A DNA stretch of 5,124 bases. Origin: Pseudomonadota bacterium (lineage in GTDB: Bacteria; Pseudomonadota; Gammaproteobacteria; Xanthomonadales; Xanthomonadaceae). The position numbers and the translations under genes were made by a program. Positions within the stretch are counted from its first letter, which is position 1. Each line of letters begins with the position of its first letter. Positions 1-5,124 of this stretch are shown in pieces. A model generated the notes under the pieces. That model saw only the letters and a program-made list of their open reading frames with translations. It did no database searches and was not told the DNA's origin. The stretch spans positions 1-5,124 of the forward strand of contig JAFAFY010000135.1 of assembly GCA_023423235.1 (NCBI GenBank), read 5' to 3'.

Positions 1-623
1 GCGACGCCGACGTGCTGGCGATCCTGGAAGGCCAGGACCGGCTGTACTTCCCGCCCGGCAGCGCCTACCGCTACAGCAACAGCGCCTATGCGCTGCTGAC
101 CCGGATCGTCGTCGCCGCCACCGGCCAGGACTACGCCGGCTTCCTGCGCGAGCGCATCTTCCAGCCGCTGGGCATGACCGGCACCGTGGCGTTCGAGGAG
201 GGCGTCTCGACCGTCGCCCACCGCGCCTACGGCCACAGCGACATCGACGGCCGCTGGGTCCGCAGCGACCAGAGCCCGACCAGCGCGGTGCTGGGCGATG
301 GCGGCATCTACAGTTCGATCGACGACCTGGCGAAGTGGGACGCGGCGCTGTACGACGACCGCCTGCTGTCGGATGCCTCGCGCGCGCTGGCCTTCGCCGC
401 GCAGACCGGGGCTGCGGCCATCGACGAGGACGACGTCGATGCCTACGGCTACGGCTGGCGCCTGCATGGCGCGCGGCAGTGGCATTCGGGCGAGACCATC
501 GGCTTCCGCAACGTCATCGTCCGCGACCCGGCGCGGCGCACGACCGTGATCGTGCTGAGCAACCGCAACGACCCGCCGCCGTATCCGCTGGCGTTGCGGA
601 TCCTGGACGCCACCGCGCCCTGA
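1..623 (+). CDS. Serine beta-lactamase-family hydrolase, C-terminal part (5' truncated by window)
   Basis: This is the C-terminal part, about 206 residues, of a serine hydrolase of the class C beta-lactamase / D-alanyl-D-alanine carboxypeptidase / esterase superfamily (PF00144 type). The frame is open from the window edge (first full codon at base 3), so the real start lies upstream. The SxxK nucleophile motif of the family is therefore not visible. Seen directly: the second family motif Tyr-Ser-Asn at bases 72-80, in the context YRYSNSAYALL; the typical stretch IFQPLGMTGT; a GDGGIYSSIDDLAKW segment; and the third motif His-Ser-Gly at 483-491 (HSGETIGF), which takes the place of KTG. The protein ends in a short strand followed by LSNRND, normal for the family. 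Members act as peptidases, esterases or lactamases, usually in the periplasm; the substrate cannot be told from this part. The next gene starts 58 bases downstream on the same strand. Family assignment is firm and exact function is open. Confidence 0.88.
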   Translation, partial: DADVLAILEGQDRLYFPPGSAYRYSNSAYALLTRIVVAATGQDYAGFLRERIFQPLGMTGTVAFEEGVSTVAHRAYGHSDIDGRWVRSDQSPTSAVLGDGGIYSSIDDLAKWDAALYDDRLLSDASRALAFAAQTGAAAIDEDDVDAYGYGWRLHGARQWHSGETIGFRNVIVRDPARRTTVIVLSNRNDPPPYPLALRILDATAP

Positions 624-635
624 GCCGCGCGCGGC
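624..635. repeat. 12-bp perfect palindrome directly after the hydrolase stop
   Basis: GCCGCGCGCGGC starts at the base after the TGA stop and equals its own reverse complement. It could fold into a four-base-pair hairpin with a four-base loop at the mRNA 3' end. No T-run follows, so it is not a classical intrinsic terminator. In DNA this rich in GC a palindrome of this composition can arise by chance. Confidence 0.3.
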
Positions 636-670
636 CAGCGCCAGCAAACACGCACACCGCGGCCACGACC

Positions 671-674
671 GGGA
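671..674 (+). promoter_or_regulatory. Probable Shine-Dalgarno site of the membrane-protein gene
   Basis: GGGA lies seven bases before the ATG at 682. It is a modest but well-spaced ribosome binding site and supports that ATG, the first in frame, as the start. Confidence 0.4.
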
Positions 675-681
675 CACCCGC

Positions 682-1275
682 ATGCACGACGCCACGCCCG
701 AGAATCTCTACGCGCCGCCGGCCGCCGAAGTCCGCGCATTGCCGGTGGCGGCGGACAACGCGCAGCCGTTCTACGTGGTCTCGACGACGAAGTTCTGCGC
801 GCTCTACTTCGCGACCTTCGGCATCTACGGCATCTACTGGTTCTACCGCCACTGGCAGTGCTACCGGCAGGGCCGGACGGAGACGATCTGGCCGGTGCCA
901 CGCGCGATCTTCTCGATCTTCTTCGCGCACGCGCTGGCGCGCCGGATCGACGCGCAGCTGCGCCTGTGCCTGCGCAGCTACCACTGGTCGCCTGCCCTGG
1001 TTGCCACGACCTATGTGGTGTTCGAGATCGCCGGCAACGTCCTCGGCCGCCTCGACAGCCACGCCATCGGGTCCCCGACCACCGGCGTGCTGGGCCTGCT
1101 GACGATCCTGCCGACCGGACTCGGCCTGCTGCGGATGCAGGTCGCGGCCAACCTGGCCTGCAACGACCCGCAAGGCGAGGGCAACCGCCGCTTCAGCTGG
1201 GCCAACGGCCTCTGGATCGTGCTGGGCCTGCTGCTGTGGCTGCTGGTCGCGGTCGGGCTGCTGCTTCCGGCCTGA
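682..1275 (+). CDS. Small multi-pass inner-membrane protein of unknown function
   Basis: The product is 197 residues. It opens with a hydrophilic stretch containing ENLYAPPAAEV, a short N-terminal motif of the NxYAPP kind seen on several small membrane-protein families. A first hydrophobic segment follows at about residues 38-56 (FCALYFATFGIYGIYWFY, rich in aromatics). Further hydrophobic segments lie at about 104-122, 134-151 and 177-196, the last ending almost at the C-terminus. A basic stretch (residues 83-98, with several Arg) lies between the first two helices and suggests a cytoplasmic loop. The FGIYGIYWFYRHW segment resembles the start of DUF4234-like proteins, but I cannot confirm the family. 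No catalytic motif is visible. It sits between two hydrolase genes on the same strand, 58 bases after the first, and may be co-transcribed with it. Start choice rests on the first in-frame ATG and GGGA at 671. That the gene is real is supported by the hydrophobic pattern and GC-rich third positions. Confidence 0.85.
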   Translation: MHDATPENLYAPPAAEVRALPVAADNAQPFYVVSTTKFCALYFATFGIYGIYWFYRHWQCYRQGRTETIWPVPRAIFSIFFAHALARRIDAQLRLCLRSYHWSPALVATTYVVFEIAGNVLGRLDSHAIGSPTTGVLGLLTILPTGLGLLRMQVAANLACNDPQGEGNRRFSWANGLWIVLGLLLWLLVAVGLLLPA

Positions 1276-1327
1276 GCACCCACCGGCGCGCGCGCAAACC
1301 CGGCCGGCGACGGCGCACGCGTCCGCG

Positions 1328-1333
1328 CATGCT
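1328..1333 (+). promoter_or_regulatory. Possible -10 element upstream of the M28 peptidase gene
   Basis: CATGCT lies 39 bases before the chosen ATG at 1367, in a 91-base gene-free gap. A similar TATGCT lies 43 bases before the patatin-like gene. No convincing TTGACA-like partner is visible 16-18 bases upstream, so this is only a candidate based on position and on the shared ATGCT core. Confidence 0.2.
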
Positions 1334-1355
1334 ACCGTCGCCGCCGCCGTGACCT

Positions 1356-1360
1356 GGAAG
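1356..1360 (+). promoter_or_regulatory. Shine-Dalgarno site deciding the M28 start
   Basis: GGAAG ends six bases before the ATG at 1367. It falls inside the longer reading frame that opens with GTG at 1349, so it supports ATG 1367 over that GTG. The ATG start also places a short basic N-terminus directly before the lipoprotein signal peptide. Confidence 0.6.
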
Positions 1361-1366
1361 CCCGCC

Positions 1367-3073
1367 ATGACCCGCCCCGTCCTGTCCGCCTGCGCCGCGT
1401 TGCTGCTGGTCGCCTGCGGCGCTAATCCCAACAGCGGCAACGAGGCCGAGGCCGATGCCGCGCTGCAGGCGCAGACCGCGCCCGGCGCGCCGATGCCGGA
1501 GACCCCGCCGGTGCCCAATGAGACCGCCGCCGGCCAGCGCATCGAGGCCGACGTGCGCCACCTGGCCGACGACCGCCTGGCCGGCCGCGAGACCGGTACG
1601 CCGGGCTTCGACCTGGCCGCCGAGCATGTCGCCACGCGCTTCACCCAGATTGGCCTGCAGCCGGCCGGCGACGATGGCGGCTGGTTCCAGCGCGTGCCGC
1701 TGGTACGCGCCGTGCCGCTGCGCGAGGGCGCGGCGCTGTCGGTGGCGCGCAATGGCCGCACCATCGCCCTGCGCCTGGGCGACCAGTTCCTGCCGATGCC
1801 CGACTTCAACCGCGCCGAGGCCTCGGTGACCGCGCAGGCGGTGTTCGTCGGCCAGGCGATCCACGCGCCCGAGCTGCAGCATGACGACTTCGACGGCGTC
1901 GACCTGCACGGCCGCATCGCGATCGTGTTCGGCGGCGCGCCGCGGGGGTTCGCCGACAACCCGCGCGCGCACTACGGCAGCCTGCGCACCAAGGTCGAGG
2001 CGGTGGTCGCGCGCGGCGCGGTCGCGCTGGTGCTGGTCAACACCGTCGACGACGAGGCCGGTGCGCCGTGGGCACGCACCGCCGCGCAGTGGGACCGTCC
2101 CGCGCTGCGCCTGCGCGGCGATGACGGCAACGCGGTCGACGCACCCGCGCAGCTGCACGTGGTGGCGCGTGTCGGCGCCACCGCCGCCGACCTGGTGTTC
2201 GCCGACGGCCCGCAGACCGCCGCGCAGCTGTTCGATGCCGCGCGCGCCGGCAGCCTGCGTCCCTTCGCCCTGCCCGGCACGCTGACCCTGGCAAGCCGCA
2301 GCCGCATCGACACCCTGGAATCGCGCAACGTCGTCGCCCGCCTGCCGGGCAGCGACCCGGCGCGCGCCGGCGAGGCCATCGTGCAGACCGCGCACCTGGA
2401 CCACATCGGCACCGGCGTAGCCGTCGATGGCGATGCGATCTACAACGGCGCGCTCGACAACGCCCTGGGCGTGGCGATCATGCTGGAGGCCGCGCACCTC
2501 CTGGCCACCGCCGAGACCGCGCCCGCGCGCAGCACCGTGTTCGCCGCGCTGACCGGCGAGGAGCAGGGCCTGCTGGGCGCGGAATGGCTGGCCACGCATC
2601 CGCCGGCCGCAACGCCGCAGCTGGTCGCCAACCTCAACATCGACATGCCGATCCTCACCGCGCCCACCCGCGACATCGTCGCCATCGGCAGCGCGCATTC
2701 CACGCTGCAGGCGGCGGTCGACACGGCTGCGGCCGAGATCGGCGTCGAGGTCTCGCCCGACCCGTTCCCCGAGGAGGTCGCGTTCGTGCGCAGCGACCAG
2801 TACGCCTTCGTGCGCGCCGGTATTCCGGCGCTGTATCTCGATGCCGGCGTGGCTGCGGCGAATCCGGGCCAGGACCCGAAGATCGCCGCGACCTGGTTCC
2901 TGCGCAACTGCTACCACCAGCCCTGCGACCAGGCCGACCTGCCGATCCAGTACGGCGACGCCGCGCGCCTGGCGGCGGTCAGCGCGGCGATCACCCGCAT
3001 CGTCGGCAATGCCGCCGCGCCGCCGCGCTGGAATGCCGACGATTTCTTCGGCACCCGGTTCGGCCCGCGCTGA
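1367..3073 (+). CDS. M28-family zinc metallopeptidase, predicted lipoprotein
   Basis: The protein has 568 residues, a usual length for extracytoplasmic M28 peptidases with an inserted domain. M28 enzymes are di-zinc exopeptidases, often aminopeptidases. The N-terminus is a lipoprotein signal peptide with lipobox L14-V-A-C17, followed by a Pro/Ala-rich linker to about residue 50. A conserved N-terminal block (RHLADDRLAGRETGTPG, about 64-80) is typical of the family. Residues about 155-300 look like a protease-associated (PA) type insert. The metal centre is complete: His343 (TAHLDH), Asp364 (GALDNALG), catalytic base Glu398 and ligand Glu399 (TGEEQGLLG), Asp426 (NLNIDMP) and His517 (CYHQPCD). 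Cys515 and Cys520 flank the last histidine and could form a disulfide. Gly at +2 after the lipid-bearing cysteine gives no inner-membrane retention signal, so outer-membrane anchoring is plausible. The stop overlaps the next ATG (TGATG). Substrate specificity is unknown; the family call is very sure. Confidence 0.95.
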   Translation: MTRPVLSACAALLLVACGANPNSGNEAEADAALQAQTAPGAPMPETPPVPNETAAGQRIEADVRHLADDRLAGRETGTPGFDLAAEHVATRFTQIGLQPAGDDGGWFQRVPLVRAVPLREGAALSVARNGRTIALRLGDQFLPMPDFNRAEASVTAQAVFVGQAIHAPELQHDDFDGVDLHGRIAIVFGGAPRGFADNPRAHYGSLRTKVEAVVARGAVALVLVNTVDDEAGAPWARTAAQWDRPALRLRGDDGNAVDAPAQLHVVARVGATAADLVFADGPQTAAQLFDAARAGSLRPFALPGTLTLASRSRIDTLESRNVVARLPGSDPARAGEAIVQTAHLDHIGTGVAVDGDAIYNGALDNALGVAIMLEAAHLLATAETAPARSTVFAALTGEEQGLLGAEWLATHPPAATPQLVANLNIDMPILTAPTRDIVAIGSAHSTLQAAVDTAAAEIGVEVSPDPFPEEVAFVRSDQYAFVRAGIPALYLDAGVAAANPGQDPKIAATWFLRNCYHQPCDQADLPIQYGDAARLAAVSAAITRIVGNAAAPPRWNADDFFGTRFGPR

Positions 3074-3621
3074 TGCAGCGCAGTGCGGTACAGCACACGC
3101 GCCGCAGCTGGTGCATCGCCGCCCTCGCCTGCGCCGCGGCCTGCGCCGGCCCGGTGTCGGCCGAGTGCCTGGACTGGGCAGCCGCCCAAGTGCAGGGCGG
3201 CGTGATCGAAGCGTTGCCCGGCAGCGGCGACACGACCTGGCGCCTGGGGATCGTGCCCGGCGGCTTCGGCCATCAGCACGAGGCGCTGGCCCTGCGTTGG
3301 CAGGAGACGGACGGAACGCCGCGACACCAGTTGCTGTTCGACACCATGGCCAGCGCCGAATCCCCGCAGCTGGAACTGGCGCCGGACGCGGACGGCCTGC
3401 GGGTACGGCGCCTGGACTGCGAATTCCGCGGCCCCTGCCGGCGGCGCAGCATGCACTTCGCCTATGACGCTGCGGCCGGACGCTTCGAAGGCGTGAACCA
3501 CTGGGGCACGTTCGCGTTCGACCCCGACACCGGGCACTGGCGTCCGGCGCCGCCGCTGGCGCCCGCGCCGGTCGAGGCCAGCGACTGCCCGGCCGAGGCC
3601 GCGTTCGCGCCGCCGCACTGA
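3073..3621 (+). CDS. Small exported protein of unknown function, coupled to the M28 peptidase
   Basis: The product is 182 residues and not recognised. The ATG shares a base with the upstream stop in TGATG. There is no clear Shine-Dalgarno sequence, which points to translational coupling by termination and re-initiation. The frame is open far upstream inside the M28 gene, but only this ATG gives a proper signal peptide: basic start (HTRR), hydrophobic Ala/Cys-rich core, and a likely signal peptidase I site after VSA at residue 30. Cys20 and Cys24 lie in the core but lack a strict lipobox. The mature part has four cysteines (32, 116, 122, 172), enough for two disulfides; a repeated look of short beta strands (WRLGIVPGGFG, LALRWQETDG, GTFAFDPDTGHWRPAP); and a Pro/Ala-rich tail. 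No catalytic motif is apparent. Being coupled to an exported peptidase, it may be a partner or accessory, but that is inference. Confidence 0.82.
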   Translation: MQRSAVQHTRRSWCIAALACAAACAGPVSAECLDWAAAQVQGGVIEALPGSGDTTWRLGIVPGGFGHQHEALALRWQETDGTPRHQLLFDTMASAESPQLELAPDADGLRVRRLDCEFRGPCRRRSMHFAYDAAAGRFEGVNHWGTFAFDPDTGHWRPAPPLAPAPVEASDCPAEAAFAPPH

Positions 3622-3625
3622 CGCA

Positions 3626-3647
3626 GCCGCAGTCCGGTGACTGCTGC
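3626..3647 (+). terminator. Hairpin just after the peptidase/exported-protein unit
   Basis: GCCGCAGTC and GACTGCTGC can pair as a nine-base stem with one mismatch around the loop CGGT. The inner six pairs (GCAGTC/GACTGC) are perfect. It begins four bases after the stop codon at 3621. No T-run follows, so it is either a non-canonical terminator or a 3'-end stabilising hairpin that closes the two-gene unit and separates it from the patatin-like gene. Confidence 0.45.
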
Positions 3648-3691
3648 CGGGCGCTGCACCTGGCTTCAGCCGCCGACAGGCCGCGCGCAGG

Positions 3692-3697
3692 TATGCT
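3692..3697 (+). promoter_or_regulatory. Possible -10 element upstream of the patatin-like gene
   Basis: TATGCT matches four of six bases of the TATAAT consensus and lies 43 bases before the ATG at 3735, after the hairpin that follows the preceding gene. CCGACA at 3673-3678 resembles a -35 box, but the 13-base gap is too short for a standard sigma-70 promoter. The call rests on position and on the similar CATGCT before the M28 gene. Confidence 0.25.
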
Positions 3698-3734
3698 CGG
3701 CGGCCATCGCGCCAGTCTCCTGCCCGGATTCCCC

Positions 3735-4760
3735 ATGCTCCGCACCACGCGCACCGCGCTGCTCGTCGCCAGCCTGATCGTCGGCCTTGCCGCCTGTGGC
3801 GGCGGGCGCGACACCCGGCCCACGCCGCCGGCCGCGACTGCGGTGACACCGGCCGCGCCGGCCACGAAACCACGCCCGGTCCGCATCGGACTGGCACTGG
3901 GCGGCGGCGCGGCCAAGGGCTTCGCCCATATCGGCGTGATCAAGATGCTGGAAGCCAATGGCATCCAGGCCGACGTGGTGGCGGGCACCAGCGCCGGCAG
4001 CGTGGTCGGCGCGCTGTATGCCAGCGGCATGGACCCGTTCCGCATGCAGGAGCGCGCGGTCGCGCTGGACGAGTCCAGCATCCGCGACGTGCGCCTGTTC
4101 TCCGGCGGCCTGGTACAGGGCGTGGCGCTGCAGAACTACGTCAACACCGAGGTCGGCAACCGCACCATCGAACGCATGCCGCGTCCGTTCGCGGCGGTGG
4201 CGACGCGGCTGGAAACCGGCGACCGGGTGGTGTTCGTGCGCGGCAACACCGGCCAGGCGGTACGCGCCTCCAGCAGCGTGCCGGGCGTGTTCGAGCCGGT
4301 GAAGATCGGCGACCGCCATTACGTCGACGGCGGCGTGGTCAGCCCGGTGCCGGTGGACGCGGCGCGCCAGCTGGGCGCGGACCTGGTGATCGCGGTCGAC
4401 ATCTCCAGCCGCGCCAGCGGCACCATGCCCGGCAGCATGCTCGGCATCGTCAACCAGTCGATCGCGATCATGGGCAGCAACCTGGGCCGCCAGGAGGCCG
4501 CGCGCGCCGACGTGGTGATCCGGCCGCAGGTCAACGACATCGGCCCGGCCAGCTTCGAGCAGCGCAACGCGGCGATCCTGCAGGGCGAGCGTGCGGCACT
4601 GGCGGCGCTGCCGCAGATCCGCCAGAAGATCGCCGCGCTCGAACGCCAGCGCGCCGCGGCCGCCGCGCCACCGCCCGCGGAACCCGAACCGGTCGACATC
4701 GACTGCGGCGGCAGCTGGGTCCGCCGGCTCAATCCCTTCGCCAAGGACCCGGCCTGCTGA
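3735..4760 (+). CDS. Patatin-like phospholipase (RssA/NTE type), predicted lipoprotein
   Basis: The protein has 341 residues. Patatin-like enzymes are Ser-Asp lipid acyl hydrolases that act on phospholipids or lysophospholipids. Start at 3735 rather than the in-frame ATG at 3693, because it gives a clean lipoprotein signal: MLRTTRTALL, hydrophobic core, lipobox L18-A-A-C21. The Shine-Dalgarno is weak (GGA at 3726-3728). After a Pro/Ala-rich linker the patatin domain runs from about residue 49 to 225. Visible motifs are the oxyanion loop GGGAAKG (56-62), followed by FAHIGV as in RssA; the nucleophile elbow GTSAG with Ser86; the VRASSSVPGVF stretch (176-186); and the catalytic Asp198 in DGG (198-200, YVDGGVVSPVPV). 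The dyad is intact, so it should be active. The C-terminal part has a helical Gln/Arg/Ala stretch, a Pro-rich spacer (311-319) and a tail with Cys324 and a terminal Cys341. The lipid anchor places it in the envelope, unlike the E. coli RssA, which lacks a lipobox. The physiological substrate is unknown. Confidence 0.95.
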   Translation: MLRTTRTALLVASLIVGLAACGGGRDTRPTPPAATAVTPAAPATKPRPVRIGLALGGGAAKGFAHIGVIKMLEANGIQADVVAGTSAGSVVGALYASGMDPFRMQERAVALDESSIRDVRLFSGGLVQGVALQNYVNTEVGNRTIERMPRPFAAVATRLETGDRVVFVRGNTGQAVRASSSVPGVFEPVKIGDRHYVDGGVVSPVPVDAARQLGADLVIAVDISSRASGTMPGSMLGIVNQSIAIMGSNLGRQEAARADVVIRPQVNDIGPASFEQRNAAILQGERAALAALPQIRQKIAALERQRAAAAAPPPAEPEPVDIDCGGSWVRRLNPFAKDPAC

Positions 4761-4802
4761 GCGGCCTGATGGCGACCTGAGGACAGCGTGACCCACGCCG
4801 TC

Positions 4803-4847
4803 CTGCTGCGAGCCGTGCTGCCGCACGCCGCCCTGCCGCACGCGCAA
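4803..4847 (+). repeat. Three imperfect 15-bp tandem units
   Basis: Units begin at 4803, 4818 and 4833. The second and third share their first 11 bases, CTGCCGCACGC. The first differs from them at three of those 11 positions. A period of 15 keeps a reading frame, so the units would read LLRAV, LPHAA and LPHAQ if translated from the GTG at 4788. Confidence 0.4.
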
Positions 4848-4990
4848 GGCTGAGCGGAATCCACCGGACCCAACGCCGGCACAGTGCCAACGCGCCGTCA
4901 GCGCACGCAAGGCGCCGGCACAGACCGTCCAGCGCCCGCCACCGCGACGCGTGTCCACGCCGCCCGCAGCCACGCGCGCCGCACGCAGCA

Positions 4991-5030
4991 CAGCGGCGCG
5001 ATGCGGTGCGCTGCGGTGCGCTGCGGTGCG
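4991..5030. repeat. 10-bp tandem repeat, three near-perfect copies plus one degenerate
   Basis: The unit is CTGCGGTGCG. Copies at 5011-5020 and 5021-5030 are identical, the copy at 5001-5010 differs only in its first base (A), and 4991-5000 (CAGCGGCGCG) differs at two positions. The array ends 20 bases before the stop of the minus-strand gene, on its 3' side. A run of six C follows at 5033-5038. It is most simply a slippage-prone mini-repeat. Confidence 0.75.
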
Positions 5031-5050
5031 ATCCCCCCACCCCGCAACGC

Positions 5051-5124
5051 CTACTCGACCGGCGGCAGCTCGTCGCGCACGCGCAGGAAGCGTGCGAACC
5101 GCGGCAGCCCGGTCGAGGTCACGC
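5051..5124 (-). CDS. C-terminal end of a minus-strand gene, product not recognised
   Basis: Reading the minus strand into the window gives 23 complete codons followed by TAG at 5053-5051. The protein ends in GLPRFARFLRVRDELPPVE. Evidence that it is real coding sequence: 22 of the 23 sense codons end in G or C, the residue mix is balanced and protein-like (a basic amphipathic segment and an acidic/proline end), and it stops right where the repetitive intergenic DNA begins. The rest lies beyond the window edge, so no family can be named. It converges with the patatin-like gene, so the two do not share a transcript. Confidence 0.6.
   Translation of the reverse strand, partial: VTSTGLPRFARFLRVRDELPPVE

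Larger units (their letters stand above)
4761..5050. other. Convergent intergenic region, T-poor and repeat-bearing
   Basis: These 290 bases lie between the stop of the patatin-like gene and the stop of a minus-strand gene. I find no convincing gene, RNA or classical terminator. In 4861-5000 the plus strand has 67 C, 43 G, 25 A and only 5 T, a clear skew. The stretch holds two short tandem repeats (4803-4847 and 4991-5030) and an 11-bp direct repeat CGCCGGCACAG at 4874-4884 and 4913-4923. A C-rich, G-poorer transcript after a gene would suit Rho-dependent termination, but this is inference. Confidence 0.6.

Noticed and set aside
335..1102. A plus-strand frame overlapping the end of the hydrolase and the start of the membrane-protein gene
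   Set aside because: Its translation is low-complexity Arg/Ala/Pro and it spans two genes with clear protein families or membrane pattern; it is a frame shadow.
1349..1366. GTG start six codons upstream of the M28 ATG
   Set aside because: The Shine-Dalgarno-like GGAAG lies between the GTG and the ATG and fits the ATG only; the signal peptide is also better placed with the ATG.
1276..1366. Possible terminator or regulatory RNA between the membrane-protein and M28 genes
   Set aside because: Only short, weak GC pairings can be drawn, with no T-run and no recognisable riboswitch or RNA fold.
2789..2812. SDQ in place of the more familiar SDH in the M28 peptidase (FVRSDQYAF)
   Set aside because: This position is not one of the five metal ligands, and I recall Gln as a common variant in this branch of the family, so it does not suggest loss of activity.
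2584..3072. Upstream extension of the exported-protein frame into the M28 gene
   Set aside because: The extra residues are Arg/Ala-rich shadow sequence of the M28 gene. Only the ATG at 3073 produces a signal peptide at the N-terminus.
3693..3734. ATG start 14 codons upstream of the patatin-like start
   Set aside because: It would put a non-signal segment before a proper lipoprotein signal peptide, and it overlaps the possible -10 element.
1193..4081. A 962-codon open frame on the minus strand, plus other long antisense frames (such as 514-1959 and 3666-4991)
   Set aside because: They run opposite to well-identified genes, pass through intergenic gaps, and give Arg/Ala/Gly-rich sequence without any domain. 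Long stop-free antisense frames are expected in DNA this rich in GC.
1..5124. Mobile element, CRISPR array, toxin-antitoxin or phage-defence system
   Set aside because: No transposase, integrase, regular spacer array, paired small toxin-antitoxin genes or defence domains are visible, and base composition is uniform across the genes.

Overview
The window is very GC-rich, with codons ending almost always in G or C. It carries five genes on the plus strand, plus the tail of a sixth on the minus strand. Codon use, the compact layout and the two lipobox-bearing hydrolases suggest a gammaproteobacterium of the Xanthomonadaceae/Lysobacteraceae type (Lysobacter, Luteimonas or a relative). This placement is inferred from style and protein families, because no marker gene is present.

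Layout. 1-623: the 3' part of a serine beta-lactamase-family hydrolase (PF00144 type), with its SxxK-bearing N-terminus outside the window. 682-1275: a small, probably four-helix inner-membrane protein of unknown function. 1367-3073: a complete M28-family zinc metallopeptidase lipoprotein with all five expected metal ligands and the catalytic glutamate. 3073-3621: a small exported protein of unknown function whose ATG overlaps the M28 stop codon (TGATG), so the two are probably translated together. A hairpin follows at 3626-3647. 3735-4760: a complete patatin-like (RssA/NTE-type) phospholipase lipoprotein with oxyanion loop, GTSAG nucleophile and DGG catalytic aspartate. 4761-5050: a non-coding, T-poor, C-rich convergent intergenic stretch with short tandem repeats. 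5051-5124: the last 23 codons of a minus-strand gene.

How it works together. The M28 peptidase and the small exported protein form a two-gene coupled unit. The patatin-like lipoprotein appears to have its own upstream region. Three of the plus-strand products are hydrolases. Two of these are predicted lipoproteins and the third belongs to a family often exported, so the theme is envelope or extracytoplasmic hydrolysis of peptides and lipids. Nothing shows that they share one pathway.

I see no mobile element, CRISPR array, RNA gene or defence system. The points most worth a second look are the uncharacterised exported protein coupled to the peptidase, the membrane protein of unknown function, and the repeat-bearing convergent intergenic region.
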